DNA of 64,000 nt, taken from contig NC_081406.1 of assembly GCF_030272615.1 (NCBI RefSeq), positions 480,904,900 through 480,968,899 on the forward strand. Reading direction: 5' to 3'. Origin of the DNA: Cryptomeria japonica. Lineage: Eukaryota; Streptophyta; Pinopsida; Cupressales; Cupressaceae. Made by a program: the position numbers and the translations under genes. Each line of letters begins with the position of its first letter. The stretch's first letter is position 1. Of the stretch, positions 11,510-23,536 are shown in pieces. The notes under the pieces are model-generated. The model made no database searches, had not been told where the DNA came from, and worked only from the letters and a program-made list of their open reading frames with translations.

Positions 11510-12480
11510 ATGATGAAGAGGGAAAGTCCAAAGTTTAACAAGGAAAACTTTGGTATATGGAAAGATAGGATGAAGATATTCATCAAAAGCATGGGTGTTC
11601 AACACTGGAGTTATGTTAAAAATGTATATGTTGTTCCTACTGGTACTCTCACCGATGACCAAAAGAGAGAGATACAAGAAAATGGGCAAATCATGGAAGC
11701 CCTCATTAGTAGTTTATCTGACATTGAATTTATTGATGTTCAGGACAAGGCAAATCCCAAAGAGGTATGGGATTCTCTTGAAAATATCTATGGTGGTGAT
11801 GAGCATGTAAAACAGGCTAAGGAAGAAAGCTTGAGAGGGAAGTTTGAAGACATGCGGATGGTTGAAGGAGATACCATATAGCAGTATGGAATAAGAATCA
11901 AAATGGTTGTTGGAGAAATCAAGAGTGCAGGTGGCAAAATAGAAGATTGCACTATGGTTAGTAAAGTCCTGAGATCCCTGTTGCCAGTCTATGCAATAAG
12001 GGTCACTGCTATTCAGGAGTTGAGATCAATAGACAAGTCTAAGGTGTCCTTGGACTCCATCATAGCCAAGTTGATATCCTATGAGCTGAATAGTTTTGAT
12101 GGCAATGTTCAAAAGATAGAATCAGCATTTAGAGCCTCTATTGTACCATCCAGAAAAGGAAAAGAGGCTAGCACTAGTGGGGAACCTAATCAAAACAGAG
12201 AAATGAATGATGAAGAGTTTCTGATGGAATTTGAAGCTCTTCTTGCCAGGAAATTTTCAAAAGGAACTGGTAAATACAAAGGTAAGCTCCCTTTGAAATG
12301 TTTCTCCTGTAACCGGATAGGACATATTGCTATGAACTGTCCTAATAGTGACAACAAGGATAACCTGGAAAGGTTCAATAAATTCAAAGGAGGAAACCGG
12401 AGAAACTATTTTATGGCAGTTGATGAAGGTGTCACAGATGAAGAATCAGAAGATGAAGAGAATGAAGACATTGTGTTTGT
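11510..12480 (+). pseudogene. Element B gag
   Basis: Starts at ATG 11510, about 55 bp after the primer site. It encodes the Copia capsid region (KFNKENFGIWKDRMKIFIKS near the start, WDSLENIYGGDEHVKQAK, then ISYELNSFDG). A complete CCHC zinc knuckle, CFSCNRIGHIAMNC, lies at 12299-12340. An in-frame TAG at 11879-11881 stands where a Gln is expected (the text continues QYGIRIKMVV). The knuckle binds the element RNA and the capsid forms the particle in the cytoplasm. The frame runs on into protease without a break. Confidence 0.9.
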
Positions 12481-15400
12481 TGTTGTAAAGGAAGATGTGG
12501 CAGACAAGAAGGCTCTTGTCTCCCGGTTTGATAATTCCAATGAGTGGATCATTGACAGTGGCTATTCTCACCATATGACTGGTGACCGGAGCAAGTTTCT
12601 ATCCTTAGAGGAGTATGATGGTGGTGTGGTTCACTTTGGCAATGATGCACCATGCATGGTCAAAGGCAAAGGGTCCATCTCTTTGAATGGATAGAGTAGT
12701 GCTGACAATGTGTACTGGGTTGATGGTCTCAGACACAACCTTCTAAGTGTTGCCCAGCTAAATGACAGTGGCCTTACTCTAAAATTCAAGAATGGAGCTT
12801 GCAAAATCAAAAGAAAAGATGGTAAATTGGTGGCCACCGGCATGCAAACTAAAGGTAACCTATTTCATCTGAATGCAAATATAAGTACATGTCTTATGGC
12901 TAAGCTTGATGATAGCTGGATATGGCATAGGAGACTCTGCCATGTGAACTTTGATAACATTGTGAAGGCTAGTAAGATCAAGGTAGTTAGAGGGTTGTCG
13001 GTGCTGAGCAAACCAGATAATACCTTATGCAGAGAGTGTCAATTGGGGAAAATGTCTTCCTCAACCTTTAAAGGTAAATCTTTCACTACTAACAACTTGC
13101 TTGATCTTGTGCATACTGACTTATGTGGTCCTATGAAAACTAGAAGTGTGCAGGGTGATAGGTACTTCATGATTCTCACTGATGACTGCTCAAGAATGAT
13201 GTGGGTCACATTCTTGAAAGACAAGTCTGAAGCCTTTGTGAGATTCAAAGCTTTCAGAGCATTAGTGGAGAAGGAAAGTAGCAAAAGGATCAAGTGTCTC
13301 AGAACTGATCAAGGAAGGGAATTCACTTCCGATGAATTCAACAAGTATTGTGAAGAATTTGGCATCAAGAGATAGCTATCTGCCCCTCGGACTCCACAGC
13401 AGAATGGCCTAGCTGAGAGGAATAACTGGATGGTGGTTGAATCAGCTAGAACCATGTTGATTTAAGGAAAAGTAGCTCACACCTTTTGGAGAGAAGCGGT
13501 GAGCACTGCAATCTACACTATGAATTGGGTACTCATCAAAAAGGTAAGGACAAAACTCCTTATGAGTATTGGACCGGTAAGACACCTGTGGTTAGCTACT
13601 TTAAGGTATTTGGTAGCAAATGTTACATCAAGAGGAGTGAACATCAGGGAAAATTTGAAGCTAAATGTGATGAGGGAATATTTCTAGGATATTCCACCAA
13701 GAGTAAAGCTTTCAAGTGCTACAACAATAGGACTCAAAGAATTATGGAAAGCATCAATGTAAGAGTTGATGAATCCTCTGAGAAGACTGAGGAAACTGGC
13801 AGTAAGCAAGTTGTAAATGACCCGGTTGCAACCTTATGGGAATCGGTTGTCAGTCAACCGAGTACCAATAACAATGTTCTTGAACCGGTGAATACTGATA
13901 CTGATGAAGATGAGGATGAAGAGGAAAAACAAGAAGAATTGGTTAAGACCATTCCTCAGTATGTCAAGCTGAATCATGATCCTAAACAGATCATAGGAGA
14001 TAAGGATGCAAGAATCCTTACAAGAAGAAAGATCAGAGAAAACTCATGTATGATCTCTGAATTTGAGCCTAAATCATTCAAAGAGGCTCATAAAGATGAA
14101 GATAGGATCAAGGCAATGGAAGAAGAACTTGACCAGATAGAGAAAAATGGTGCATGGTCCTTGGTACCCAGACTAGAGCATAAAAATGTCATTGGCCAAA
14201 TGGGTGTTCAGAAACAAGCTGAATGAGGATGGCACAGTGATTAGGAATAAAGCTAGACTGGTATGCAAAGGATATGCTCAAGAAGAAGGAGAAGACTATG
14301 GAGAAACCTTTGCTCCTATAGCCAGATTGGAAGGAGTTCGTATGCTTCTTGCATATGCAGCTTTTAAGAGGTTCAAGGTATATTAAATGGATGTAAAATC
14401 TACATTCCTAAATGGTGTACTTGAAGAGGAGTTGTATATTGAGCAACTAGATGGGTTTTCCCTATCTGAAGACAATGACATGGTATGTAGGCTACAGAAA
14501 GCATTATATGGTCTAAAGCAAGCACCTAGGGCATGGTATGAGTGCCTACATTTCCATCTTGTGAAGATTGGATTTGAGAGAACAAGTGAAGATAGAAATA
14601 TCTACTTGAAGCCTAAAGGAGATCAGATCCTGATCTATGAAGTTTTTGTTGATGACATCATCTTTGGAGGAGATGACAAGATAAGTCATGAGTTTGTTGA
14701 TGAGATGAAGAAAGAGTTTGAGATGTCACTCATAGGGGAGATTAAGTTCTTCATTGGACCACAGATCCAGCAGATGGAAGATGGAATCTTCATCACTCAG
14801 TCTAAATATGTCAAAGAGGTGTTGAAGACTTTTGGCATGGAAGATAGCAAACCGGTTGGTACACGAATGGTGACCGGTTGCAAATTGACAAAAGAGGATG
14901 ATTCCACACTGGTTGATGAGAAGGAATACTGATCAATGATTGGTAAGTTGCATTATGTAGTGCATAGCAGACTGGATATTGCACATGCAGTTAGCATTAC
15001 TGCAAGGTTCCAGAAGAGTCCAAGAGAATCTCACTTGATTGCAGTCAAGAAGATTCTTAGGTATCTGAAGGGAACAGCTGACTATGGATTATGGTACCCA
15101 TACAGCAATGATTTCAATCTGAAAGTGTTCACAGATGCTAATTGGGCAGGTAATGTGGATGACTGGAAAAGCACTACAGGTGGTGCTTTCCTTCTTGGTG
15201 GTAGACTGGTCTCATGGATGAGTAAAAAACAAAGTTGTATCTCTCAGTCTACAGTGGAAGTGGAGTATGTTACAACTTTCATGAACTACACTCAGACAAT
15301 CTGGATGAAGCATGTTTTAAATGGCTTCAAAATCCCTGTATCTGAACCGGTAAGGACATTTTGTGATAACACAAGTGCTATCAACATTTCAAAGAATCTG

Positions 15401-15598
15401 GTTTTACATTCTAGAACCAAGCATTTTGAGCTTAAGTATCATTTCTTGTGGGAAAAGGTTCAGCATAAAGAGATTGCACTGGAGCATGTGTCCAGTAAGG
15501 AGCAGTTAGCAGACATATTAACCAAGCCTCTTCCAAAGATAACATTTGTGCATTTGAGAGGTGAATTAGAGGTATTGCCCCTTCAAGAGGTGAACTAA
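12481..15598 (+). pseudogene. Element B pol: protease, integrase, RT, RNase H
   Basis: The protease site D-S-G is at 12554-12562. The GAG-pre-integrase zinc region (WHRRLCHVNFD...CRECQLGK) is at about 12915-13045. The integrase core follows with HTDLCGP, LTDDCSRM and CLRTDQGREF. RT has [33 protein letters not shown] and an intact FVDDIIFGG. RNase H has VFTDANWAGNVDD and CDNTSAINISKN. The end is the usual SKEQLADILTKPLPK, stop at 15596-15598. Premature stops lie at 12692 (TAG), 13373 (TAG, Gln expected), 13463 (TAA, Gln expected), 14384 (TAA, Gln expected) and 14930 (TGA, Arg expected). Frame changes lie near 13541 and 14190. Confidence 0.92.
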
Positions 15599-15828
15599 AA
15601 GTAATTGTTCCACATCAATCAGGTACTGGAAAGACAAAAAAAATTTGGTTGATTGATGTGTTGAAGGATGCTACTTCTCAGGGGGAGCAGCATGATGGAA
15701 CAAAGATGCTCATACTTCCACTTTGGCATTGTTGTCAAAGGGGGAGAAGGAGTGAAGCGAAAAGATATCTGCAGCAAATAGGGGAGGAGTGAAGCAGAGA
15801 GATATCTTTGTATATTGCCATCAATGCC
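15599..15828 (+). other. Element B 3' untranslated region
   Basis: No gene. It contains extra copies of the polypurine-like motif: CTCAGGGGGAGCAGC near 15677 and GTTGTCAAAGGGGGAGAAGG near 15733. Similar duplicated runs occur at the same place in A, F and K. Confidence 0.7.
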
Positions 15829-15840
15829 AAAGGGGGAGAT
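15829..15840 (+). other. Polypurine tract of element B, within a hairpin
   Basis: AAAGGGGGAGAT directly before the 3' LTR. It lies in the loop of a perfect 8-bp inverted repeat, AATGCCAA (15823-15830) and TTGGCATT (15843-15850). It would prime plus-strand DNA. Confidence 0.9.
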
Positions 15841-17425
15841 TGTTGGCATTATATGAACCGGCATGAAGATATAATGACATTGTATGTTGTCATTGATGTC
15901 AATATGTGTTATGAAGAGAACCGGCATATGTGATAGGTGAAAAGACAAAGGATCTGGCATATGTATGAACCGGTTTATATGCCAAAGTGAAGCTGCATAT
16001 TTGTTCAAGATGAACAGGCATGTAGTTATGGGAATTGGCACATGGAAGCATTGTATGACTACCGGTTGGTAGGTAGCTTCCACTTCAGGATTTCCAGTTG
16101 GAGTACCTCAAGTCTGTGTGACTCAATCGATGATCTTCATGTGATGAGCTAACAAGTATAATGGAGGATAGATCATGTTGCCACGTAAGCTCTGTGCGCG
16201 TGAAGGATCTTGCATGAAGAAGACTATACCTATCTACCGCGGGAATGAGCGAAGTCTGTCAAATGGTGATAACACATGATGGGTTATCAGCTGCCAAGAA
16301 ATTAGTGGATTATGGACGATGGAGAATGTCTTGAGATCGATTCAAGATTGTTGCATTTAATGAAGTATGATTCAATGGTCAGGATCAAACCGCTTGAATT
16401 GCTTAACCTAACAGGTTTAGGGTTTAGGGTTTTTGCTACCGACCTGTATGTTTCCTATAAGGTCGATGTTGTCTTTCTTTCTAAAGTTGTTAGAAAAAGT
16501 TGTGAGTGTGTATCCAAGGGAAGTGATACGTGATTCTTGCCAGACTAAAGGAAAGAAGAGATACCTACAAAGTGAATGTGCAGAAGGTAAAGAGGAGCCT
16601 AACCAGATCTGCATTAGCATTGAGTGCTATAAACAAATCATTGTTATTCCTATTGATCTCTAACCACTTCAACAATTGTAAAATCCCCTAATAGGGTAGC
16701 CTTAACTGGCTTGATTCAAAATCCCTTAACATGGTGGTCTTAATAGGCTTGATTAAAATCTCTTAACCGGGTAACTCGAAGTTAATGAGTTCTAAGAAGC
16801 TATAGAGCTTAGGAGATCCTTTCAACTATTGAGTTCTTAAAATCCTCTAACAAGGTGACCCTACCGAGTTTAACCCTTAACCGGGTGATCCCTAATAGGA
16901 TCGGTTCCTAACAGAACCTATTGTAATGTCTTTAACCAGACAAGGCTCCTAACAAAGTGGAATTCTAAAGAGTTCAAAAAGCAACTTGTGCGTATTCATC
17001 CCCACAGTGGTTTTTCCCAGTTGGGTTTCCATGTGAAAAATATGTGTGTCATGTGAAATGCTTTTGTCTTGTGATGCTTTGTTTTGTCTGTTAAGCATAT
17101 GAAGGTTCTATGTTTTATGTCTGTCTATAAAACATATTGAACTCATTGTTGTGAAGATTGGATGATTAATTTTCCCTATTTATGGATGAGAATATAATGA
17201 TACTGTAGTATTGAGCTAAGAGGGAAGCTTATTGAGTGACCGATTCATGACTGATTGGGTTGTACTGGATGTTACCAATTGCACTTTGTTTTACCAATAT
17301 CCCTGTTTGTCAGTCATTAAGAATATTTGTTGTCAAACTGGTTTTGAACTACATTTGTGTTTGTACTGATTCACCCCCCCCTCTCAGTACCAGTTTGGTA
17401 CTAGTGGTTCATCATTGAGTTATCA
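15841..17425 (+). mobile_element. 3' LTR of element B
   Basis: 1585 bp, same features as the 5' LTR: TTGTCATTGATGTCAA at 15887-15902, doubled telobox (about 16418-16431), the repeated TTAAC..GGT units and a shorter C-run (about 17374-17380). Several CCGG positions of one LTR read CCAG or CTGG in the other. Confidence 0.92.
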
Positions 17426-18434
17426 GGATCCTCATCAGAATCATCAGTCACACCTTCATCAGCAATGTAACAAGATTTGTCCTTGTTCTTCTTAAATTTG
17501 TATCTTTGATATTTAGGATTAGGCTTGTATGTTCTTCTAGCTTCTTCTCTTAGTCTAGCATGTCTATCAGGGCATCTTGAAGCCATATGACCAATCTTAT
17601 TGCAATTAAAACATTTAAAGGGTTCTTTACCTTCATACTTACTTCCAATTGGACCTTTTGGCATTTTTCTTGCAAATAGTGCCTCAAGTTCTTCAAGCTC
17701 TTCATTCTCCTTTTTGGATTCTTCAAGTTCTCTTGCATAAAAGGCTCTCCAGTCTGATTTGTCAAATGATGGAGTAGATGATGTTGATGCTTTAAAGGCT
17801 AAATCAGTTTTTATAGTAGCAATAGGACCAAATTCCTCAATTTCAAAGGCTGAAATTTTTCCAATCAATGTATCCCTAGTTACTGATGTATTAGGCATTG
17901 TTCTCAACTCATTTATAGCAGTAACCTTCATTTTATATGCTAGTGGCAAACCTCTTAAGATTTTTGAAACAATTTCATCCTCACTCAGAGTTCCTCCACA
18001 ACATTTAATACCCAAAACAATTTCATTTACTCTTTCCATAAAAGCAGAAATCCTTTCATCTTCTTCCATTTTCAATGTTCATACTTGACTCAGAAGCTTT
18101 CAAGTTTTGCAATCTTGACTATGGAATATCCTTCATTCAGTGTTTCCAAATGATCCCAAATAGCTTTAGCAGTAGACCTATCTGATAATCCCATGATTTG
18201 TTGATCTGACAATGCACTCAAAAGTGCTTCTCTTGCTTTGCAATCATTTTCTTCATCTTTGGCTAAGGTAGTTGGAGCAATCTGACCAGCTATAGCAGTA
18301 GTATAACCATTCTTTGTAACTTCCCAGATGTCTTTACCAATGTAATTCAGATGTGTCTCCATTATGATCTTCCATATCCCATAGTTGGTTCCATCAAGTT
18401 TAGGATTGTCCTTCCTAAAATAATTAGTAGACAT
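17426..18434 (-). pseudogene. Element A gag
   Basis: Read from ATG at 18434 (complement) to 17426. The first frame (18090-18434) begins MSTNYFRKDNPKLDGTNYGI and holds the capsid start. A break near 18075-18090 moves it to a second frame with ISAFMERVNEIVLG and an intact CCHC knuckle, CFNCNKIGHMASRC. It continues KDKSCYIADEGVTDDSDEDP until element B cuts it at 17426. The next residues of the same element lie at 9835 on the other side of B. Confidence 0.88.
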
Positions 18435-18476
18435 TGGATCTCCTCAAGTTGTTAAACTTCTGCAAAAGAGGACTAG

Positions 18477-18488
18477 GCTCTGATACCA
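18477..18488 (-). other. Primer-binding site of element A (tRNA-iMet)
   Basis: The plus strand reads GCTCTGATACCA, exact complement of the standard site, two bases before the LTR start at 18491. Confidence 0.92.
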
Positions 18489-18490
18489 AT

Positions 18491-19553
18491 TGTTAGGTCC
18501 CAAAGACAACTGAGAGGGGGGGGGGGGTGAATCAGTTGTCTAATAAATTCAAATCAAAAACCAATTAACCAACTTAATGCTTAATATCGGTAAACCAGTT
18601 AAGTATGTCAGTAGATAGTGTTAATAGTAAATTGTTATACAGGTAAAGATTAATGCATGAAACACAAACATAAAGTCATCCACAACACATAACACCAATA
18701 TTTGTACATGGAAACCCTGTAAGGGGAAAAACCACGGTGGGAAACCTTACCCACAATCAGATGATACTATTGCAGATAGTAAGTGTACATAAATAGGGTC
18801 TCCACATGCAGAAAGACCAACAGCCTAGAGCTCACTGCTCAATCACAAAATGGGAGTCACACTGACTACAGTTGGATGGTTAAATCCAATAAGAATGTAC
18901 TGCACAAAATATCATGTTCGTATGCTGGATTCAGTACTGGTGTAATGCTGATATGCTTATACAAAAACCTAGCTTCACCTTCAAATGATGTCTTCGTGTA
19001 TACCTCTTCTTAATCTCGCATGTTCCTTCACTCAATTCTTTTTCACATTCCACACTTGATCTTACAAATAATATCTTACATTTATGCCATACCCTAAGAC
19101 CAATTTTAGTAGGTCGGCTCTACAAGATATTACAATAAAATCATTTTACAAACAATATAATATCCGATGCAATAACCGATTAAACATGTCAGCTTAATGC
19201 ATTTACATTAATAATAAATCATCTCCATAGCGTGCCATGCTGATCTGGAAAAGATAAACCTGCCGGTGTAACCCTAGATAACCTGGACCTATTTGCCGGT
19301 AAAAGCAAATATGCAAATATGAATATACCAATGATTAATTCTTCAAAACAAAGTGTCCACATGTTGTTTTTGACATTACCAAGTGTCTTCCATATCATTC
19401 TAAATACCAGTGAACATTATATCCTGTCGGTGAACCATATACCAATAACTATGCAATAGTTACTTGCTTGTCAGCGAATGTTGCTGGATCTCCAAAGTGC
19501 TTGTTTTCAGTAGGTGTTGACATCAATGACAAAACCATACCAAAATACCAATA
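18491..19553 (-). mobile_element. 5' LTR of element A
   Basis: TGTTAGGTCC...ACCAATA, 1063 bp. The outer end has lost the canonical CA (ATA instead of ACA). It has a run of 12 G (18516-18527), the AAACCACGGTGGG block (about 18727-18740), and TTGACATCAATGACAA at 19517-19532. Compared with 5291-6348 it shows many transitions at CCGG sites. Confidence 0.88.
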
Positions 19554-19943
19554 GAATGTTCATTCCCGAGGTAGATATTTAATGCAGTCGATCTTCACAT
19601 GCAAGATCCTCAAGGAAATCCTTCACGTACACAAAACTAACATGGCATCTTGATCTCATCCTCATTTCTTAGGTAACTCATCACATAATATCATCGGTTA
19701 CATTGCACAAGCTAGATTGCCAAACCAGAAACCCTAGAGCTGAGACTACTAATCGGTACTCACACTTAGTGAAACCCTGACACCGGTTCACTACATCTCT
19801 TCATACCAGTTCTTCAACTTGATCATCAATAACAATTGCTTCCAATATTCATACCAGTTGACCTATACTTATTGACATCAATGACATCATACATTATTAT
19901 CATATCATCATGTGCCAACATATCGGTTCATCGAATGCCAACA
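19554..19943 (-). mobile_element. 3' LTR of element C, inner part
   Basis: Begins with the right copy of the A duplication (GAATG, 19554-19558). It aligns with 30836-31221 of the other C LTR. It ends ATGCCAACA at 19943 and contains TTGACATCAATGACAT at 19872-19887. Confidence 0.85.
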
Positions 19944-19955
19944 ATCTCCTCCTTT
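19944..19955 (-). other. Polypurine tract of element C, within a hairpin
   Basis: The minus strand reads AAAGGAGGAGAT directly before the LTR. The perfect inverted repeat AATGCCAA (19934-19941) / TTGGCATT (19954-19961) has the same 12-base loop as in B. The interval to 20238 has no gene and holds further pyrimidine runs. Confidence 0.82.
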
Positions 19956-20238
19956 GGCATTGATGGCAATACTTACTTAGCGTAGAATTCTAACAAGAAA
20001 CATCATAGACCAGTGCAACTAAAATATCTTCATCAGATATCATACAACAAATATCTTCTCCCCTATCTCATATCTTCTCTCCTTATTATCTCTTCTCCCA
20101 CTTTGACAACAATGCCAAAGTGGAGGCACAAGCTCCCATACTCCACTATGTTTCTCCCCCTATGAAGTAGCATTCTTCAACACATCAATCCTCAAATATT
20201 TTTCACTGTAATACCTAACTGATGTGGAGCACACATCT

Positions 20239-23163
20239 TTAGTTTACTTCATGAAGGGGCAAAACCCCTAATTCACCTCTCAAATAGGTAAATGTAGTAT
20301 TTGGTAAGGGCTTAGTGAATATGTCTGCTAGCTGCTCCTTACTGGAAACATGTTGTAATACAACCTCTCTGTTTTGAACCTTCTCTCTCAAGAAATGATA
20401 CTTGAGTGCAATGTGCTTAGTTCTATCATGCAATACCAGATTTTTGGAAATATTGATTGCACTAGTATTGTCACAAAATATACTCACCGGTTCAGATATA
20501 GGTACTTTGAAACCATCCAATATACGTTTCATCTAGATTGCCTGAGTGCAGTTCATAAATGCTTCCACATACTCCGCTTCAGCTATAGACTGAGAAGTAC
20601 ATCTCTGGTTCTTACTTGTCCATGAGACTAGTCTTCCACCAAGAAAGAACGCTCCACTAATTGTGCTTTTCCGATCATCCACATTACCTCCCCAATCTGC
20701 ATCGGTAAATACATTGAGATTAAAATCACCATTGTATGGATACCACAATCCATAGTCAACAGTCCCTTTCAGGTATCTAAGAATCCTCTTGACTACTACC
20801 AAGTGGGATTCTCTCAAACTTTTCAAAAAATAAGCTACAATACCCACTGCATGAGAAATATCTGGTCTACTATGTACCACATAGGGCATCTTACCAATCA
20901 TTGACCGATACTCCTTCTCATTCACTAATGTTGAATCATCTTCCATAGTCAGTTTATAGCCGGTCACCATCAGTGTCCCAACCAGTTTGCTCTCCTCCAT
21001 GCCAAAGGTCTTCAATACCTCTTTAACATACTTGGACTGGGTAATGAAGATACCCTTTTTCATTTGATGAAACTATAAACCAATGAAGAACTTTATATCT
21101 CCAATCAAAGATATATCAAACTCTTTCTTTATTTCATCTACAAAAGCATGACTCATTTCATCATATCCTCCAAAGATTATGTCATCTACAAATACTTCAT
21201 AGATCAGAATCTAATCACCTTCAGATTTCAGGTAGATGTTGCTATCCTCACTTGTTCTCTAAAATCCTATTTTCACAAGATGAGAGTGTAAACGTTCATA
21301 CCATGCCCTAGGTGCTTGTTTCAATCCATACAGGGCTTTGTGTAATCTACACACTATGTTACTATCCTCTGATAAGGCAAACCCATCTGGTTTCTCAATA
21401 TACAATTCCTCTTCTAGGATTCCATTTAAGAATGCATACTTCACATCCATCTTGTATACCTTAAATCCTTTGAATGCTGCAAATGCAAATAGCATTCAAA
21501 CACTTTCCAGTCTAGCCACAAGAGCAAATATTTCTCCAGAGTCTTCTCCCTCTTTCTGAGTGTATCCCTAGCATACAAGTCTTGCCTTGTTTCTTACAAC
21601 TATGCCTTCTTCATTTAGCTTATTCCTGAAAACCCATTTGGTACCTATGGCATTCTTATATTCTGGTCTGGGTACCAAGGACCATGTTGCATTCTTTTCT
21701 ATCTGGTCTAGCTCCTCTTCCATTGCCTTAATCCAGTCTTCATCTGTAAGTGCTTCTCTAGAAGTCTTGGGCTCCAATTCATAAATCATGCAAGAGATTT
21801 CTTTTACGTTTCTTCTTGTGAGTATCCCTGCATCTTTATCTCCTATGATCTGCTTCAGATCATGATGTAGTTTTACATATCTAGGAATGACTCTAGTTGG
21901 TTTTGCTTGCTTTTCCTCTTCTTCTCCATTTACTTCTTCTTCTTCACCTACTACAACTTCTATCAGTATAGGAACACTAAGATCTTTACTTGTTTCTTTC
22001 TTAACTGGTTCCTAGAAGGCTACACCCAGTTCATCTTCCACTTCCTCGCTGCAGGTTTCCTCATGTTCCTCAGGGGATTCATCAACCCCGATATTGATAC
22101 TCTCAATAATTTTTTGTGTTCTATTGTTGTAGCACTTGAGAGATTTACTCTTACTGGAATACCCCAAAAATATTCCTTCATCACATTTAGCATCAAACTT
22201 TCTTAGATGCTCACCTCTCTTGATGTAACACTTACTACCAAATACTTTAAAATAACTCATAGTGGGAGTCTTACCAGTCCAATACTCATAAGGGGTTTTA
22301 ACTCTACCTTTCTTGACGAGCACCTGGTTCATAGTATAGACTCCAGTGCTCACCTCATCTCTCCAAAAAGTGTGAGCAACCTTTCCTTGGAACAGCATCA
22401 TTCTGCCTAGTTCAACTACAGTCTTGTTATTCCTTTCTGCTATGCCATTTTGTTGTGGTTTCCTTGGGGAAGACAACTGCCTCTTGATACCGCTATCTTC
22501 ACAGTACTTGTTGAATTCATCAAAAGTGAATTCACCTCCTTGGTCAGTTCTTAGGCATTTTATCTTTTGACCACTTTCCTTCTCTACTAATGCTCTAAAG
22601 GCTTTGAACTTTCCAAATGCCTCAGACTTGTCTTTCAAGAATGTGACCCACATCATTCTTGAGTAGTCATCAGTAAGAATCATGAAATACCTATCTCCCT
22701 AAATACTTCTAGTTTTCATAGGACCACACAAATCAGTATGCACAAGATCAAGTAAGTTTTCTGCTAAAAAAGAATTACCTTTGAAAGTTGAGGAAGACAT
22801 CTTCCCAAGTTGACATTCTCTACATAAAGCATTCTTTGATTTGTTTAGCAAAGGCAATCCTCTTACTGCCTTGATCTTACTTGCCTTTACAATATTATCA
22901 AAGTTCATATGACAAAGTCTCCTATGCCATATCCAACTATCATCAAGCTTCACCATCAGACACTGACTTATCTTGGCATTTAGCTGAACCAAGTTACCTC
23001 TGGTCTACTTACTAGTGGCAATAAGTTCACCACTCTTTCCAATTATACTATAGACTCCACCTTTGAACTCCAGAATGAGTCCTTTATCATTTAGCTAAGC
23101 AACACTCAACAGGTTATGCTTAAGACCTTCTACCTAGTAGACATCATCCGCACTGCTCTTTCT
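20239..23163 (-). pseudogene. Element C pol, left copy (integrase to RNase H)
   Basis: Read from 23163 to 20239. Integrase: WHRRLCHMNFD...CRECQLGK and HTDLCGP (22699-22992), then DDYSRMMWVTF, CLRTDQGGEF and a YFKVFGSKCYIKRGEH part (22012-22683). RT: TKWVFRNKLNEEG (21568-21789), [20 protein letters not shown] and LKQAPRAWYERL (21259-21495), then broken sequence around the catalytic site and RPDISHAVGI (20533-21063). RNase H: VFTDADWGGNVDDRKST and CDNTSAINISKN, ending SKEQLADIFTKPLPN. Several stops interrupt it. Gag and protease are missing because element D begins at 23164. Confidence 0.87.
20371..23162 (-). repeat. 2.79 kb pol duplication, copy 1
   Basis: This segment corresponds base for base in order with 25730-28522, covering RNase H through the start of integrase. 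The two copies are in the same orientation and flank element D. Confidence 0.8.
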
Positions 23164-23536
23164 TGTTAAGGAATTTAGATTAGAGATAGAGAATACAATA
23201 GTCTGGTAATATGTAGTGAGGATAGACTTTAATAAGATCACTACAATGAATATGTTTTACCTCTGATGTGTGTGTGTGTGTGTGTAACTCTAACTATTAA
23301 TCTTCTATGATAATATTGACAGCTTGCTAGTTCGTGAAACTACCATAGTTGTTGGTTTCAGTTCACAACAAGTGTCGATGCCTATAAATAAAAGGATGAA
23401 GATTCATGTCCACATAGGGGCATGACTTCTACGTGACTTATGCCACATAGAGTCGTGACCTTACGGGGACGTGACCTTTCATTCAATGTTGTTATATATT
23501 ACTTGCTTCAATCCGAATGAAGCTATATCCTTAACA
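23164..23536 (-). mobile_element. 3' LTR of element D
   Basis: TGTTAAGGA...TCCTTAACA, 373 bp, with 9-bp perfect terminal inverted repeats. A (TG)9 microsatellite is at 23267-23284. It interrupts element C in a site whose intact form is near 28515-28525. The following CTCCCTCTTAGC (minus: GCTAAGAGGGAG) is the polypurine tract. Confidence 0.85.

Larger units (their letters stand above)
9836..17425 (+). mobile_element. Copia element B, full length, nested in A
   Basis: A plus-strand Ty1/Copia element of 7590 bp with LTRs 9836-11439 and 15841-17425, a perfect tRNA-iMet primer site, a polypurine tract and a gag-pol region with all expected domains. It carries several stop codons and two frame changes and so is not autonomous. 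Over the first 133 aligned LTR bases I count about six differences, consistent with an insertion that is not recent. Its LTR and pol are related to those of C. Confidence 0.93.
5291..19553 (-). mobile_element. Copia element A, complete but split by B
   Basis: A minus-strand Ty1/Copia element with LTRs at 5291-6348 (3') and 18491-19553 (5'), a perfect five-base target duplication, a polypurine tract beside the 3' LTR and a tRNA-iMet primer site beside the 5' LTR. Coding order on the minus strand is gag, protease, integrase, RT, RNase H. Element B is inserted between gag and protease. All coding parts carry stops or frameshifts, so A is not autonomous. Without B its length is about 6.7 kb. Confidence 0.9.

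Noticed and set aside
18477-18492. GCTCTGATACCA segments as possible tRNA gene ends.
   Set aside because: They are primer-binding sites next to LTRs; no cloverleaf can be drawn around them.
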